Below are positions 44,630 to 54,496 of a DNA stretch of 64,000 bases, in pieces. The notes under the pieces are model-generated. The model searched no databases. It was not told the DNA's origin and worked only from the letters and a program-made list of their open reading frames with translations. This DNA comes from an uncultured Saprospiraceae bacterium (lineage in GTDB: Bacteria; Bacteroidota; Bacteroidia; Chitinophagales; Saprospiraceae): assembly GCA_937941095.1 (NCBI GenBank), contig CALDYJ010000085.1, forward strand, positions 1 to 64,000. The letters run 5' to 3'. How positions within the stretch are numbered: position 1 is the stretch's first letter; each line of letters begins with the position of its first letter. The position numbers were made by a program, and so were the translations under genes.

Positions 44630-45796
44630 ATGATAAAATCAATACTCTTTCTTGCTCATGTATTATTATTTGTTGTAATAAGTGCTACAGGATCCATTTC
44701 GGCTCAGCAGAAAGCAGAACACTATACTTATCTCACCGATAAGAAGTTTAAAAAGACTAATGATTTAAAAGGTTTTGAATTCCTTCCTGATGTAATGGAG
44801 ATTCCCGGAAAAGATAAAAAAGACATTGAGCCTGGTGCATTTAAATTTGGAATTGCAGGAGAGAATCTGATGGTAAAAGGAGGAGACATCGGTGGAATTT
44901 ACAACATCAATAACATCAACACAACAGACTATGGCTTTAAACTTGCCTTAATGAATGCCAGAGACCCAGGCATGCAAGGGCATTTAAAAGTCATTTTACT
45001 AAATAAAAAATTCGTAGATGCGCTTGTTTTCAAAAAATCGAACGACAGTCCTGAGATCATTTTTTTTCTACCAGAAATTCCAGAAGAAAAAAGATTAAAA
45101 GAAAAAGAATATTTCACAGATAGAAGTGAAATTGTCTTGGAATTTGCTGATGAAGTTTGGGGATTAGAACTTCTCCCATTTTATAGAGTGCTCTCTCCAC
45201 GAAAAAAATTCCAAAGAATTCAAATGAGCGATGGCGTAAAAGTTGAATTTATAGAAACTGAAACCATTATTGAAAAAACCAAAAAAGGTCCAAAGAAAAA
45301 AGATGTCACAAGTCCAGATGTTGCTTTTGTAGATCCACCAGTTGATGAAGAAACTGAAGAAGAAGTAAGTGAAGAACAATCTGCATTTGATGCTTTCTTT
45401 GGAGATGAGGAAGAAGAAGAAATGGTGGAAGAAGTCATGGAGGAAGAAAAACCTGCCTCAGAAGAAGAACAATTAGACACCTATTTCGGTGGCGATGCAA
45501 AATCTGAAACCAAAGAAGAAAGAGAAGTGATCAAAAAAGTGAAGTACGAATATGAGTACATCATAAAATTAACCGACTTGAGGGTTGGTGACACTGGATT
45601 TGCAGAACCATTTACCGAAGAGTTTAAAGTCAAAAACATTAAAATGAGAGAGGATGTTCAAGCCATAGATCCTCAATATGTTTTTCAAATTGAATTCGAA
45701 ACCAACAAAGGAATGGTTTACATGTATCTAAACAATGCTCAAAAAATCAGTTCCATGGATTTTGGCCCAGTAAAATACTTGATGCGAGGCCATTAA
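44630..45796 (+). CDS. Exported protein with acidic linker and repeated FDxFFG-type motif
   Basis: 388 aa with a signal peptide (ILFLAHVLLFVVISATGSISAQ). Two beta-rich parts (about 30-215 and 297-388) flank a linker at 215-297 that is very rich in Glu. In the linker a short motif occurs twice, FDAFFGDE (253-260) and LDTYFGGD (282-289). No sorting domain and no recognised family. It is 60 nt after ftcD and may be cotranscribed. Probably periplasmic or outer-membrane associated. Confidence 0.65.
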   Translation: MIKSILFLAHVLLFVVISATGSISAQQKAEHYTYLTDKKFKKTNDLKGFEFLPDVMEIPGKDKKDIEPGAFKFGIAGENLMVKGGDIGGIYNINNINTTDYGFKLALMNARDPGMQGHLKVILLNKKFVDALVFKKSNDSPEIIFFLPEIPEEKRLKEKEYFTDRSEIVLEFADEVWGLELLPFYRVLSPRKKFQRIQMSDGVKVEFIETETIIEKTKKGPKKKDVTSPDVAFVDPPVDEETEEEVSEEQSAFDAFFGDEEEEEMVEEVMEEEKPASEEEQLDTYFGGDAKSETKEEREVIKKVKYEYEYIIKLTDLRVGDTGFAEPFTEEFKVKNIKMREDVQAIDPQYVFQIEFETNKGMVYMYLNNAQKISSMDFGPVKYLMRGH

Positions 45797-45913
45797 AACC
45801 TGAAATATTCTCTATTGCTTATTAGATGCTAGAGCAAAAGTCTCTATTGTTAAAGTGAATCAAACTCTAACGATTTTTATACCTTTATAAAAAAGACTCA
45901 TACTTTAGACATC

Positions 45914-48889
45914 ATGAAAAAGCCAATCCTTGTAAGCTTAATATTGCTATTAAGCTTAATCAATGCCTTTGCACAAGAAACCTTTCCAACCAATGGAATT
46001 TTAGACAGCAGAGAAGGTCATTATGTATTTACAAATGCCATCATCCATAAAGCTGATGGTACTGTAATAAAAAATGGCAATTTAGTTATCAAAAAAGGAA
46101 AGATAGAAAGAATTGGGGCGAAGATTCCTATCCCAAAAAATGCCGTAGAAATCAATGTAGAAGGCAAACACATTTATCCTTCTTTTGTAGACATCTATTC
46201 TAATTACGGACTTCCAGAACCTAAGCGAAAAGAAGGAAATAATAGGTCGGGCATCCAACAAATGGTCTCATCAAAAGAAGGAGCTTACAGTTGGAACGAG
46301 GCCCTTAAATCAGAAACCAAAGCACATGAATTATTCAAATCAAATGATAAAGCTGCAAAAGAATTTAGAAGTGTTGGCTTCGGCAGTTTAAATGTTCACC
46401 TCATTGATGGAATCAGCAGAGGAAGTAGTTGTATAGTTTCCCTAGGGAGCGGTAAAGCACATGAACTAATTCTTAAAAAAGAAGGAGCACATCACTTATC
46501 TTTTAGCAAAGGAACTTCTACCCAAGCTTATCCTGGTTCTCTAATGGGTGGAATAGCCCTACTCCGACAAACATATTTAGATGGCCTTTGGTATGACAAC
46601 CATGGAAAAAAAGAACAACTAAACTTATCCCTAGAAGCCTGGAACAAATTACAAAGTCTACCCCAAATTTTTGCAGTAGGCAATAAGCTAGAAGTCCTTA
46701 GAGCAGAAAAAATTGCTAAAGAACATGGTAAAAAGTACATTTATAAAAGTACAGGCGATGAATATCAAAGAGTTGATTTACTAAAAGCCACTAATGCTTC
46801 TTTTATTATTCCACTAAACTTTCCAAAAGCTTATGACCTTGAAGATCCATTGGATGCTCAATTGGTAGCTTTAGAAGATCTAAAGCATTGGGAAATTGCG
46901 GCTAAAAATGCTTTTTATTTAAATGAGGCAGATATAAATTTCACCTTTACAACATCTGGGTTAAAAGATAAAAGTCAGTATTTACCTAGCATAAGAAAGT
47001 GCATTAAAAATGGATTGCCTGAAGACGTTGCTTTAAAAGCTATGACCAGCACCCCCGCAAAACTTTTAAATGTTCAAGATCAAGTTGGCGAACTAAAAAG
47101 TGGACTTTATGCAAATTTCATCATCACCTCTGATGAGCTCTTTGAAGAAGGTACTAAGATATTGCATAATTGGGTTCAGGGCAAACCTTTCGTTTTTCAG
47201 GCACTTAGTGAAATTGATTTGAGTGGGGATTATGACTTAAAAATAAATAAGTCAAGTTACTCACTAATAATCTCCGGTAAGCCAGGAAATCATGAGATGA
47301 AAATTGCTGTAAATGATAGCACAAATGTAAAAGTTAAACACAGCATTAAAGATGAGATTTTGACTTTATCTTTTAAACCTCATGAGGAAAATGAAATCAT
47401 TCGATTGAGTGGTCCTAGCAAAAGCTTGAAAGGTAAGGCCATCCTTGGCGACGGTTCTTGGGTAAATTGGTCTGCAGTAAAAAAGGACATGAGTTTTGCT
47501 GTAGAAAAAGTACAGAAAAAACCTGCTTCCGAAGAAGAGGTGCATGGTCCAATTACTTATCCTTTCCTACCTTATGGTTGGACAGAAAAACCAAAAATAA
47601 ATACCTTTATTTTTAAGAATGCAACCGTTTGGACGAATGAAGAAGATGGCATTTTAGAAAATACAGATGTCATCATTAAAGATGGAAAAATTTCAAGCAT
47701 AGGAGAAAATTTATCAGCGGCTGGAGCAATTGAAATTGATGCTACAGGCAAGCATCTAACTTCAGGGATTATTGATGAACATTCACACATTGCCATCTCA
47801 AGAGGAGTCAACGAATGTACACAATCATCAACAGCAGAAGTAAGCATAGCTCACGTAGTAAATTCTGAAGATGTAAACATTTATAGACAGCTTTCAGGAG
47901 GTGTAACAGTTGCACAGTTGCTTCATGGTTCTTGCAATCCAATAGGCGGGCAGGCAGCCTTAATTAAATTGAGGTGGGGATCTTCTCCAGAAGAGATGCT
48001 CTATAAAAATGCTGATGGTTTCATAAAATTTGCCCTTGGTGAAAATGTAAAAAAATCTCGTTCAAGCAGAAACAATAGATTTCCTGATACACGAATGGGT
48101 GTAGAACAAGTCTATGTAGATCACTTTACAAGAGCTAGAGATTACGAAAAAAGAAAATTAGCTGGTGACAAAACACTTAGGCCTGATTTAGAAATGGAAA
48201 CCATAGTTGACATCCTCAATGCTAAACGTTTTGTTACTTGTCATTCTTACGTACAATCAGAAATAAACATGCTGATGCACGTGGCAGACGATTTCGATTT
48301 TAAGATCAACACCTTTACACACATTTTAGAAGGCTATAAGGTGGCTGACAAAATGTTTGATCATGGAGCAGGTGGGTCATCTTTTTCTGATTGGTGGGCA
48401 TACAAATATGAAGTAATTGACGCCATCCCCCAAAATGGAGAAATCATGACAGAGCAAGGAGTCACAGTAGCATTTAACTCTGATGATGCAGAAATGGCTC
48501 GTCGGCTAAATCAAGAAGCAGCTAAAGCTGTTATGTACGGAGATATCCCAGAAGAAGAGGCATGGAAATTTGTCACCCTTAACCCTGCAAAATTGTTGCA
48601 CATCGATGACAAGGTAGGTAGTATCAAAGTCGGTAAAGATGGTGACCTAGTCTTATGGTCTGAACACCCAATGTCTGTTTATGCAAAAGCAGAAATGACT
48701 TTTATCGATGGAATAAAATATTTTGATAGAAAGGAAGACCTTAAACTTCGAGAAGAAATTAGAAAAGAAAGAGCTCGTCTAGTTCAAAAAACCTTAGCAG
48801 CTAAAGCCAGTGGTGCATCGACACAAAAGGTCAAAGGAAAGTGGAGAAAACATTATCATTGCGATGACAATCAAGATGAGATGAGGTAA
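45914..48889 (+). CDS. Exported tandem amidohydrolase (inactive-looking N-half, metal-binding C-half)
   Basis: 991 aa with a signal peptide (ILVSLILLLSLINAFAQ). Two amidohydrolase modules are joined. In the first (about 30-420) the metal-binding D-x-H-x-H is replaced by D93-I-Y-S-N97, so it cannot bind metals in the usual way. The second (about 560-960) has H623-S-H625 in IIDEHSHIA, later His in FVTCHSYV and FTHILEGYK and the catalytic-type Asp in FNSDDAE. It probably hydrolyses a cyclic amide or peptide bond in the periplasm. Followed after 35 nt by an HxH-less amidohydrolase. Confidence 0.85.
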   Translation: MKKPILVSLILLLSLINAFAQETFPTNGILDSREGHYVFTNAIIHKADGTVIKNGNLVIKKGKIERIGAKIPIPKNAVEINVEGKHIYPSFVDIYSNYGLPEPKRKEGNNRSGIQQMVSSKEGAYSWNEALKSETKAHELFKSNDKAAKEFRSVGFGSLNVHLIDGISRGSSCIVSLGSGKAHELILKKEGAHHLSFSKGTSTQAYPGSLMGGIALLRQTYLDGLWYDNHGKKEQLNLSLEAWNKLQSLPQIFAVGNKLEVLRAEKIAKEHGKKYIYKSTGDEYQRVDLLKATNASFIIPLNFPKAYDLEDPLDAQLVALEDLKHWEIAAKNAFYLNEADINFTFTTSGLKDKSQYLPSIRKCIKNGLPEDVALKAMTSTPAKLLNVQDQVGELKSGLYANFIITSDELFEEGTKILHNWVQGKPFVFQALSEIDLSGDYDLKINKSSYSLIISGKPGNHEMKIAVNDSTNVKVKHSIKDEILTLSFKPHEENEIIRLSGPSKSLKGKAILGDGSWVNWSAVKKDMSFAVEKVQKKPASEEEVHGPITYPFLPYGWTEKPKINTFIFKNATVWTNEEDGILENTDVIIKDGKISSIGENLSAAGAIEIDATGKHLTSGIIDEHSHIAISRGVNECTQSSTAEVSIAHVVNSEDVNIYRQLSGGVTVAQLLHGSCNPIGGQAALIKLRWGSSPEEMLYKNADGFIKFALGENVKKSRSSRNNRFPDTRMGVEQVYVDHFTRARDYEKRKLAGDKTLRPDLEMETIVDILNAKRFVTCHSYVQSEINMLMHVADDFDFKINTFTHILEGYKVADKMFDHGAGGSSFSDWWAYKYEVIDAIPQNGEIMTEQGVTVAFNSDDAEMARRLNQEAAKAVMYGDIPEEEAWKFVTLNPAKLLHIDDKVGSIKVGKDGDLVLWSEHPMSVYAKAEMTFIDGIKYFDRKEDLKLREEIRKERARLVQKTLAAKASGASTQKVKGKWRKHYHCDDNQDEMR

Positions 48890-48924
48890 TTAGTTGCAAT
48901 TTCTTGATTAAATAACTTAACAAA

Positions 48925-50220
48925 ATGAACTTAAAATATACTTTTACTTTTTTATTGATTTTACTTATTAGCACAGCCTATACTCAGCAAACACCAGCTG
49001 CAGCTCAAACAGAACAGATTAGCATAGTAGGCGCGAAGGCTCATATTGGAAATGGTGATGTAATTGAAAATGCTTTCATCTTAATAAAAAATGGTAAAAT
49101 TTCATTTATTGGAAAAGCTGAAGATGCTCCTTCAATACCAGATGTAGGCAGAACAATCATCGCGAATGGTAAAGATGTTTATCCTGGTTTTATTGCTTTA
49201 AATTCAAGCTTAGGCCTAACAGAAATTGGCGCTGTTAGAGCAACAAGAGATGTGGATGAAATAGGAAACTTTAATCCAAGCATTAGGTCTCTTATCGCAT
49301 TCAATACTGATTCTAAGGTCATTCCAACTGTAAGAAGTAATGGAATTTTATTGGCACAAATTGTTCCTCAAGGAGGAAGGATGCCAGGTCAATCTTCAGT
49401 CGTACAACTTGATGCATGGAACTGGGAAGACGCTGCAATAAATACAGATGAAGGTATCCATTTACACTGGCCCAGACCATATCAAAGATCAGGTTGGTGG
49501 GCAGAACCTGGGGGCATAAAAGCCAATGAAAAATACAAGACTCAAGTTGATGAAATCAAGGCGTTTTTTGATGAAGCGAAAGCTTATTCAAGGGTTCTGC
49601 CTAGCAGTAAGAATTTGAAATTTGAGGCCATGCAAGAAGTATTTAGTGGTACTAAAAACTTATACATTCATGCTAATTATGCAAAAAGCATTATGTCTGC
49701 TGTACTATTTGCAAAAGATTTAGGAATCAACCCAATCTTAATCGGAACAGAAGATTGCTGGTTGATAACTGACTTTTTAAAAGAAAACGAAGTGAAAGTC
49801 ATTCTAGGAGCAGCTCATGACCTTCCCAATAGAAAGGAAGACGATATAGACATTACTTATAAGCTCCCAAAAATTTTACATACTGCTGGGATCCCTTTTG
49901 CCATTTCGAGAGACGGATACTATGATCAAAGAAACTTGCCATTTCAAGCAGGACATGCTGTTGGATTCGGTCTTCCTTATGAAGCTGCCATTAGAGCCAT
50001 TACATTAAATGCTGCTGAAATCCTTGGGATTGAAAACAACTATGGAAGTTTAGAAGAAGGAAAAAGCGCAACCCTTTTCATTTGTGAAGGGGATGTTTTA
50101 GACATGAGAAGTTCAAAAGTTACTCACGCTTTTATTGATGGTCGAAAAATTGATTTGGACAACAAACAAAAAGCTTTGTATAGAAAATTTACAGAAAAAT
50201 ATAAGCAGTCAAAAAAATAA
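48925..50220 (+). CDS. Exported amidohydrolase-like protein lacking the HxH motif
   Basis: 431 aa with a signal peptide (FTFLLILLISTAYTQ). The amidohydrolase scaffold is clear (VGAKAHIGNGDVIENAFILI, DVYPGFIALNSSLGLTEIG, AIRAITLNAAEILGIENNYGSLEEGKSATLFI). However, the D-x-H-x-H of strand 1 reads A91-L-N93-S-S95, so metal ligation is lost. It follows the tandem amidohydrolase by 35 nt and ends at a hairpin terminator, so the pair is one transcript. It may be a partner or regulatory subunit of the active enzyme; this is inference. Confidence 0.8.
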   Translation: MNLKYTFTFLLILLISTAYTQQTPAAAQTEQISIVGAKAHIGNGDVIENAFILIKNGKISFIGKAEDAPSIPDVGRTIIANGKDVYPGFIALNSSLGLTEIGAVRATRDVDEIGNFNPSIRSLIAFNTDSKVIPTVRSNGILLAQIVPQGGRMPGQSSVVQLDAWNWEDAAINTDEGIHLHWPRPYQRSGWWAEPGGIKANEKYKTQVDEIKAFFDEAKAYSRVLPSSKNLKFEAMQEVFSGTKNLYIHANYAKSIMSAVLFAKDLGINPILIGTEDCWLITDFLKENEVKVILGAAHDLPNRKEDDIDITYKLPKILHTAGIPFAISRDGYYDQRNLPFQAGHAVGFGLPYEAAIRAITLNAAEILGIENNYGSLEEGKSATLFICEGDVLDMRSSKVTHAFIDGRKIDLDNKQKALYRKFTEKYKQSKK

Positions 50221-50258
50221 AAAAAAGGGAGATACACAAAAATGCATCTCCCTTTTTT
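50221..50258 (+). terminator. Intrinsic terminator after amidohydrolase pair
   Basis: AAAAAAGGGAGAT (50221-50233) and ATCTCCCTTTTTT (50246-50258) form a perfect 13-bp stem with a T-run, directly after the stop codon. A reading frame that opens inside it (50242) is therefore not the start of the next gene. Confidence 0.85.
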
Positions 50259-50331
50259 TATTACATCTGCTGATATTATATCTTGCGACGATAACTTTAT
50301 GAGAACAAACATCCTAGATAATAAATCAAAA

Positions 50332-52035
50332 ATGATGAGAAAAATCAATCCATTTCATTTATTAGTTTTACTTCTTTTTGCTTGCACCTGCGCTTGTCAA
50401 GAGGATGAAATGACTGGTAAGAATATGCAAAACTTTGAAAGCGAACAAATTTTTATTAATGGAAAAATATATACCGTTAACCCTTCTCAAGAATGGGCTG
50501 AAGCGATTCTAGTTATCGATGGTGTTATAGAATTTGTAGGGACTACAACGGCGGTTCAAGATCGTGCGAGTGAAGATGCTGAGGTCATTAATCTTGATGG
50601 TGCCTTGGTGTTGCCTGGTATCCATGACGTACATATGCATCCTTTAGAAGCTGCTTCAGAAAACTTTCATTTCATCATTGAAGAAGGAATAACAGACCCA
50701 GAAGATTATGCCTTTGATGCTGAGCAAGCAGCTCAAGAGAACCCAGGTTCCGATTGGATATTAGGATGGGGGTATGACTTAGAAATTCTATTAGAAGCTA
50801 AACGTCTTCCGAAAGAGATTTTAGATGATGTTGTTTCTGATCGACCTATTGGAATAATGGAGTTAACATCTCATTCTATTTGGTGTAATTCTAAAGCGCT
50901 CGAATTAATGAATATTGATGACAAAACAGAAAACCCTACTGGAGGAATAATTATGCGAGAGCAGAATGGTGAAGCCAATGGTATTCTTATTGATAATGCC
51001 GGTAATTTATTGATAGATCTTGCTTTGCCTGTTACCCCAGAAAGTTTAAATAACGACTATAATGGCTTAAAAGAATATGCTCTTCCAGAATTAGCTAAGC
51101 ATGGCATAACCTCCATCTGTGATGCAAGAACTTACTGGAAAAGAGACCATCATAAAACATGGAAAAAGTTAGCAGATGATGATGAATTAACTGCTAGAGT
51201 AAATTTAGGACTTTGGGCTTACCCTACTGAAGAAGATGACACACAATTAAGTACATTAAAGTCTATTTATGAGTTTAATCAAAACAGTTTGCTTAAGATC
51301 AATCAAATTAAATTGTACTGTGATGGAATCATTCACAACACAACTTCAGCGATGCACGGTAATTTTTTATTGGATTATTTTGGTGAAGACACTAATAATG
51401 GCTTAAATTACTTTACACAAGAAAGGATTCAAAAGTACATCACAGAACTTGAAGCAACAGGATTTGATTTTCATATTCACACCATTGGAAACCGAGGTGT
51501 TAATGAAGCACTCAATGCGATACAGCTTGGAGGTGGCCCTACAGGAAGACATCGCTTGACGCATGTGGAGTACATAGACAAAGAAGACATAAGTCGATTT
51601 CGACAACTAAACGCCACTGCGGATGCTCAAGTAGCAGGTGACTTTACAAACCCTGAACACTGGCATGACTTTGACCATTTGATCGGAGAAGAGCTTGCTG
51701 AAAATGTTGTTCCAATTAAAAGTTTAAACGAAGCAGGTGCAAGACTATGCCTATCCTCTGATTGGGATGTCAGTAGCCTCAATCCTTTTGTTGGTATGCA
51801 GAATGCTGTAAGTCGAGTACCTCAAAACATAAGTCTTGCTGAGGCGGTAAGAGCTTATACTTTAAACCCGGCCTACGTGATGAGACAAGAACAAATTGTA
51901 GGTTCCATAGAAGTAGGAAAGGAAGCTGATTTGATCATACTTAATCAAAATATTTTTGAAATTGATGCGAATCAAATTGCTCAGACGGAAGTATTACAAA
52001 CCTTTTTACAAGGTGAACTAATCTATCAGAAGTAG
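50332..52035 (+). CDS. YtcJ-like amidohydrolase lipoprotein
   Basis: 567 aa from the ATG at 50332 (MMRKINPFHLL); the ATG three bases later is equally possible. A lipoprotein signal ends with Cys18 (LLLFAC), so the enzyme is lipid-anchored in the envelope. Amidohydrolase_3 features: IHDVHMHP with H101 and H103, GWGYDLEILLEAKR, DFHIHTIGNRGVNEAL, HRLTHVEYID and SSDWDVSSLNPF. It resembles YtcJ-type N-substituted formamide deformylases and related hydrolases. Substrate unknown. Separate from the previous pair by a terminator and followed by its own hairpin. Confidence 0.85.
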   Translation: MMRKINPFHLLVLLLFACTCACQEDEMTGKNMQNFESEQIFINGKIYTVNPSQEWAEAILVIDGVIEFVGTTTAVQDRASEDAEVINLDGALVLPGIHDVHMHPLEAASENFHFIIEEGITDPEDYAFDAEQAAQENPGSDWILGWGYDLEILLEAKRLPKEILDDVVSDRPIGIMELTSHSIWCNSKALELMNIDDKTENPTGGIIMREQNGEANGILIDNAGNLLIDLALPVTPESLNNDYNGLKEYALPELAKHGITSICDARTYWKRDHHKTWKKLADDDELTARVNLGLWAYPTEEDDTQLSTLKSIYEFNQNSLLKINQIKLYCDGIIHNTTSAMHGNFLLDYFGEDTNNGLNYFTQERIQKYITELEATGFDFHIHTIGNRGVNEALNAIQLGGGPTGRHRLTHVEYIDKEDISRFRQLNATADAQVAGDFTNPEHWHDFDHLIGEELAENVVPIKSLNEAGARLCLSSDWDVSSLNPFVGMQNAVSRVPQNISLAEAVRAYTLNPAYVMRQEQIVGSIEVGKEADLIILNQNIFEIDANQIAQTEVLQTFLQGELIYQK

Positions 52036-52115
52036 CATCTGAGCAGCTTGATTTATTGATAAAATTGACAAATGCTCGAACTTGAGCTCACATTAGGTGT
52101 TCTTAACAAATAAAT

Positions 52116-52136
52116 AACGAAATAATTTCGTTTTTT
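52116..52136 (+). terminator. Intrinsic terminator after YtcJ-like gene
   Basis: AACGAAA (52116-52122), loop TAA, TTTCGTT (52126-52132), then TTTT. It is a short but well-formed stem 80 nt after the stop codon. Confidence 0.65.
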
Positions 52137-52183
52137 GAGTAATCGGTAAGAATTTTGAGCGTCTAAATAAGAAAGTTTTAAAG

Positions 52184-52795
52184 ATGAAAAAATTAATCTT
52201 CAACATAGCATTTTTAGTCACCTTACCAATGGTTGGGCTGTTTGCTCAATTAGAAAATGAAGAACTCGAACAAATAGAGTTAGATGGCGAAATAGTGACG
52301 GTTTTAATTACAGAAGATAACGACACTTTACTCGTCGCTGACTTAGAAGATGTAGGCATCACTTCTCCTAGGAGATTTAAAGACAAAAAAGAATATAGAA
52401 AGTATCTAAAATATAGAAGGTATGCTAATGTAGTTTATCCTTATGCTTTAAAAGCAATTGATATTTTTGAAGAAGCTGAAGAGGTTACTAGAACCATGAA
52501 GCGATCAAAAAAGAAAAGACACATTAAAAGACTTCAAAAAGAACTAAAAAAAGAATTCGAAGATCCGCTAAGGTCTTTAACTAAAACTCAAGGCTTAATC
52601 CTTACAAAAATGATCGAAAACGAGTTAGACACCCCTATGTATGACTTGATTAAAAACTTGAGAGGCTCTGTTGTGGCTAGCTATTGGAGCACTATTGCCA
52701 AAGTAAATGGTTACAAATTTAAGCACAAGTATACACCAGGAGAAGATCTTATTATGGATACTGTTATACAAGACTTTACCATCAATCCTGAATAA
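52184..52795 (+). CDS. DUF4294 family exported protein
   Basis: 203 aa with a signal peptide (KLIFNIAFLVTLPMVGLFAQ). The mature protein is highly basic and helical (KKEYRKYLKYRRYANVVYPYALKAI, KRSKKKRHIKRLQKELKKEFEDPLR, LIKNLRGSVVASYWSTIAK), matching DUF4294, which occurs across Bacteroidota. Function unknown; it is probably periplasmic. It sits between the YtcJ-like gene and mvaD with no obvious operon partner. Confidence 0.8.
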   Translation: MKKLIFNIAFLVTLPMVGLFAQLENEELEQIELDGEIVTVLITEDNDTLLVADLEDVGITSPRRFKDKKEYRKYLKYRRYANVVYPYALKAIDIFEEAEEVTRTMKRSKKKRHIKRLQKELKKEFEDPLRSLTKTQGLILTKMIENELDTPMYDLIKNLRGSVVASYWSTIAKVNGYKFKHKYTPGEDLIMDTVIQDFTINPE

Positions 52796-52855
52796 ACAAT
52801 TGTTTAAAAGATAATCTATTCCTTTGGAAATGGTTTTAGTATTTTGTGATCCAAT

Positions 52856-53938
52856 ATGTATCAAAATAAAGATTTAGTTTTAGACTCCTCAAAAGTTCAA
52901 GCGGACAGTGTTAGCTGGAAGAGCCCAAGCAACATCGCCTTGATAAAATATTGGGGTAAACATGGGAGGCAGCTTCCAAGAAATCCATCCATCAGTTTTA
53001 CACTTAACAATGCCTATACTGAAACAAGTGTTTCTTATCAAGCTAGACAAGGTGCATTAGATGGTGTCGCTTTTGATTTTTTCTTTGAAGGAAAACCAAA
53101 AGAAAGTTTTAATCCAAAGCTTAAAAAATTCTTGGATAGCATTTTAGATATTTTTCCTTTTTTAGCGCAGATCAAACTAAGCATAAACTCCAAGAACTCA
53201 TTCCCTCATTCTGCAGGAATTGCTTCTTCCGCTTCCGCCATGAGTGCCTTAGCACTTTGCCTGTGCAGCATTGAAGAAAAATTATTCAACACCTCATTGT
53301 CAAAGGAAGCTTTTTTAGCAAAAGCATCTTATGTAGCGAGGTTAGGGAGTGGAAGCGCTTGCCGCTCAGTATTTCCTGTGGCAGCTGTATGGGGTAAAAG
53401 CATCAATGTGGAAGGTTCTTCAGATGAATTTGCCATTCCTTTCGAAGAAAATATACATCCTGTTTTCAAAGATTTTAACAACGACATCTTAATCGTTTCG
53501 AAAGATGAAAAAGGAGTTTCATCCAGTCAAGGGCATGCTTTAATGGAAAACAACATCTATGCAGAGGCTAGGTATAAGCAAGCTAACATCCGCTTAAACA
53601 GATTACTGATTGCCTTAAAAGAAGGAGACATAGAAACGTTTGGAAGTATCGTCGAAAATGAAGCTTTGACGCTTCATGCAATGATGATGGCCAGTTACAA
53701 TCCTTTTATATTGATCAAACCAAATACTTTAATAATCATTGATTTGATCAAAAACTTCAGAAAAGAAAGCAAAATTCCTTTATATTTTAGTTTAGATGCA
53801 GGACCAAATCCACATCTTATGTATCCAGCACAATACAATGCTGAAGTAAAAGGTTTTATCAATCAAATGCTAGTTGATTTTTGCCATGGTGGAGAATGGA
53901 TTGCAGACAGGGTTGGTAAAGGTGCAACAGCTTTATAG
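52856..53938 (+). CDS. mvaD: Diphosphomevalonate decarboxylase
   Basis: 360-aa GHMP-kinase-fold enzyme. The N-terminal SPSNIALIKYWGKHG and the ATP loop NSFPHSAGIASSASAMSAL are diagnostic, as are LGSGSACRSVFPVAAVWG and FSLDAGPNPHLMY. It decarboxylates mevalonate diphosphate to isopentenyl diphosphate with ATP, so this organism makes isoprenoids by the mevalonate route. Sixty nt separate it from the DUF4294 gene; 15 nt separate it from the rhodanese gene. Confidence 0.95.
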   Translation: MYQNKDLVLDSSKVQADSVSWKSPSNIALIKYWGKHGRQLPRNPSISFTLNNAYTETSVSYQARQGALDGVAFDFFFEGKPKESFNPKLKKFLDSILDIFPFLAQIKLSINSKNSFPHSAGIASSASAMSALALCLCSIEEKLFNTSLSKEAFLAKASYVARLGSGSACRSVFPVAAVWGKSINVEGSSDEFAIPFEENIHPVFKDFNNDILIVSKDEKGVSSSQGHALMENNIYAEARYKQANIRLNRLLIALKEGDIETFGSIVENEALTLHAMMMASYNPFILIKPNTLIIIDLIKNFRKESKIPLYFSLDAGPNPHLMYPAQYNAEVKGFINQMLVDFCHGGEWIADRVGKGATAL

Positions 53939-53953
53939 ATTAATTAGCAATTT

Positions 53954-54496
53954 ATGCCATATCATCTAAAACTCACTTCATTACTTTCTATCTTTTATCT
54001 TTTACTTTTCTGCCTTGGATGTAATGCTCAAGTAAAGATAGATAGAGCAAGGTGCCAAGATCCAAATTTTGACAAAAAAGTCGAGCGTACAATTAGCTTT
54101 AGCGTACCAACCATTAGTCCATTCGAACTAAATGCCTTAGGAGAGGATGTTATAATTTTAGACACAAGAGAAATGGAAGAATATGAGATTAGTCATATCC
54201 CAAATGCAAAATTCATCAGCTACAAAGATTTTCAAGCAAAGGATTTATCCGACATTGACAAGGAAAAGCAATTAGTTGTTTATTGTTCTATTGGTTACCG
54301 TAGCGAAAAGATTGGCGAAAAGCTCAATGCTTTAGGTTATAAAAATGTATCTAACTTGTATGGTAGTATTTTTGAATGGGTAAATCAAGGGTATGAGGTA
54401 ATAGACAAGGATGGTAATGCAACAAAGAAAGTCCACACTTACAATAAGAATTGGAGCAAGTGGCTCGATAAGACCAAAGGTGAAAGGGTTTGGTAA
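53954..54496 (+). CDS. Rhodanese-domain lipoprotein
   Basis: 180 aa. A lipoprotein-like signal (LLSIFYLLLFCLGC) with candidate lipid-Cys at 20 or 23 precedes a single rhodanese domain. The active-loop Cys111 is in VVYCSIGYRSEKIG, and the fold markers VIILDTREMEEYEISHIPNAKF are present. It likely transfers sulfane sulfur or binds a persulfide in the envelope. The gene lies 15 nt after mvaD, so cotranscription is likely. Confidence 0.85.
   Translation: MPYHLKLTSLLSIFYLLLFCLGCNAQVKIDRARCQDPNFDKKVERTISFSVPTISPFELNALGEDVIILDTREMEEYEISHIPNAKFISYKDFQAKDLSDIDKEKQLVVYCSIGYRSEKIGEKLNALGYKNVSNLYGSIFEWVNQGYEVIDKDGNATKKVHTYNKNWSKWLDKTKGERVW

Noticed and set aside
45164-45480. Antisense frames rich in Ser and Phe opposite the acidic linker
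   Set aside because: They arise from GAA/GAG repeats in the coding strand; no independent support.
50242-50331. Upstream ATG of the YtcJ-like gene
   Set aside because: It lies within the terminator of the preceding gene and would bury the lipoprotein signal.
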